Assembly (NCBI GenBank): GCA_964517465.1
Contig: CAZFEK010000024.1
Location: 1 to 64,000, forward strand
Direction of reading: 5' to 3'
DNA length: 64,000 nt
DNA from: JACPUX01 sp964517465
GTDB lineage: Bacteria; Pseudomonadota; Gammaproteobacteria; Burkholderiales; Casimicrobiaceae
In this document: positions 63,980-64,000 of the stretch, in pieces
How the letters are laid out: the number at the start of each line of letters is the position of its first letter
Position numbering within the stretch: the first letter of the stretch is position 1
Made by a program: the position numbers and the translations under genes
Notes under the pieces: generated by a model
What the model was told of the DNA's origin: nothing
Seen by the model: the letters and a program-made list of their open reading frames with translations, nothing else
Databases searched by the model: none

Positions 63980-64000
63980 CGAGTTTGTTGGCTTTCCCTG

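Overview
This 64 kb window is a G+C-rich piece of a Gram-negative chromosome, and its gene content points to a betaproteobacterium. The pointers are a phasin, phenylacetate catabolism genes in several short transcripts, a GltIJKL amino-acid importer next to a HypT-like LysR gene, a tesA/ybbA/ybbP/selU block, a proteobacterial one-chain PurL, and REP-like GTAGGAGCGG repeats. A Rhodocyclales or Nitrosomonadales relative would fit, but that is inference. Coding density is high. Neighbouring genes often overlap by ATGA, so translational coupling is common. No tRNA, rRNA, CRISPR array, phage or intact insertion sequence was seen.

Layout. 0-2.4 kb: an A+T-richer edge with two unrecognised genes and a stretch of decayed sequence. 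2.4-5.9 kb: a leftward operon of DAHP synthase, a YheT-type hydrolase and phosphomannomutase. 6-10.8 kb: psiF with a terminator, rlmI, an ECF sigma/anti-sigma/secreted protein operon, and a GGDEF-hemerythrin protein. 10.9-18.8 kb: phasin, selU and tesA leftward, then ybbA, ybbP and pbpC rightward. 18.8-24.3 kb: a REP array, an S41-like protein, a phosphatase, a hydrolase, about 1 kb of decayed DNA, and a PanE-like reductase. 24.4-31.8 kb: clpB behind a sigma32-type promoter, a PAS-GGDEF cyclase, a methyltransferase, and a large sensor kinase. 31.9-35.7 kb: paaI-paaH-paaG leftward and paaF rightward. 35.9-41.1 kb: ybiB, mobB, an outer-membrane barrel, moaD, moaE, fluC, a DUF190 gene, qor and a DUF1178 gene. 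41.2-47.5 kb: nnrED leftward, then the LysR gene, gltIJKL and a DUF433 antitoxin with a broken toxin gene. 47.7-53.7 kb: an S46 peptidase, an RlmN-like enzyme, ATP-grasp and esterase genes, infA and a cold-shock gene. 53.9-64 kb: a GAF/PAS kinase, purL, a second REP cluster, a lipoprotein, a membrane-TPR protein and a rhomboid-TPR protease.

The genes suggest an organism with PHB granules, c-di-GMP signalling that may respond to oxygen, aromatic degradation through phenylacetyl-CoA, molybdenum enzymes, selenium-modified tRNA and fluoride export. No clearly new defence or mobile system is present. The items most worth following up are the ECF operon with its candidate autoregulatory promoter, the glt leader (dyad, promoter, small ORF), the terminator-like hairpin in the cold-shock leader, the RlmN-like/ATP-grasp/esterase run, the divergent DAHP synthase, the lipoprotein/membrane-TPR/rhomboid-TPR neighbourhood, and a REP copy that supplies the stop codon of a gene.
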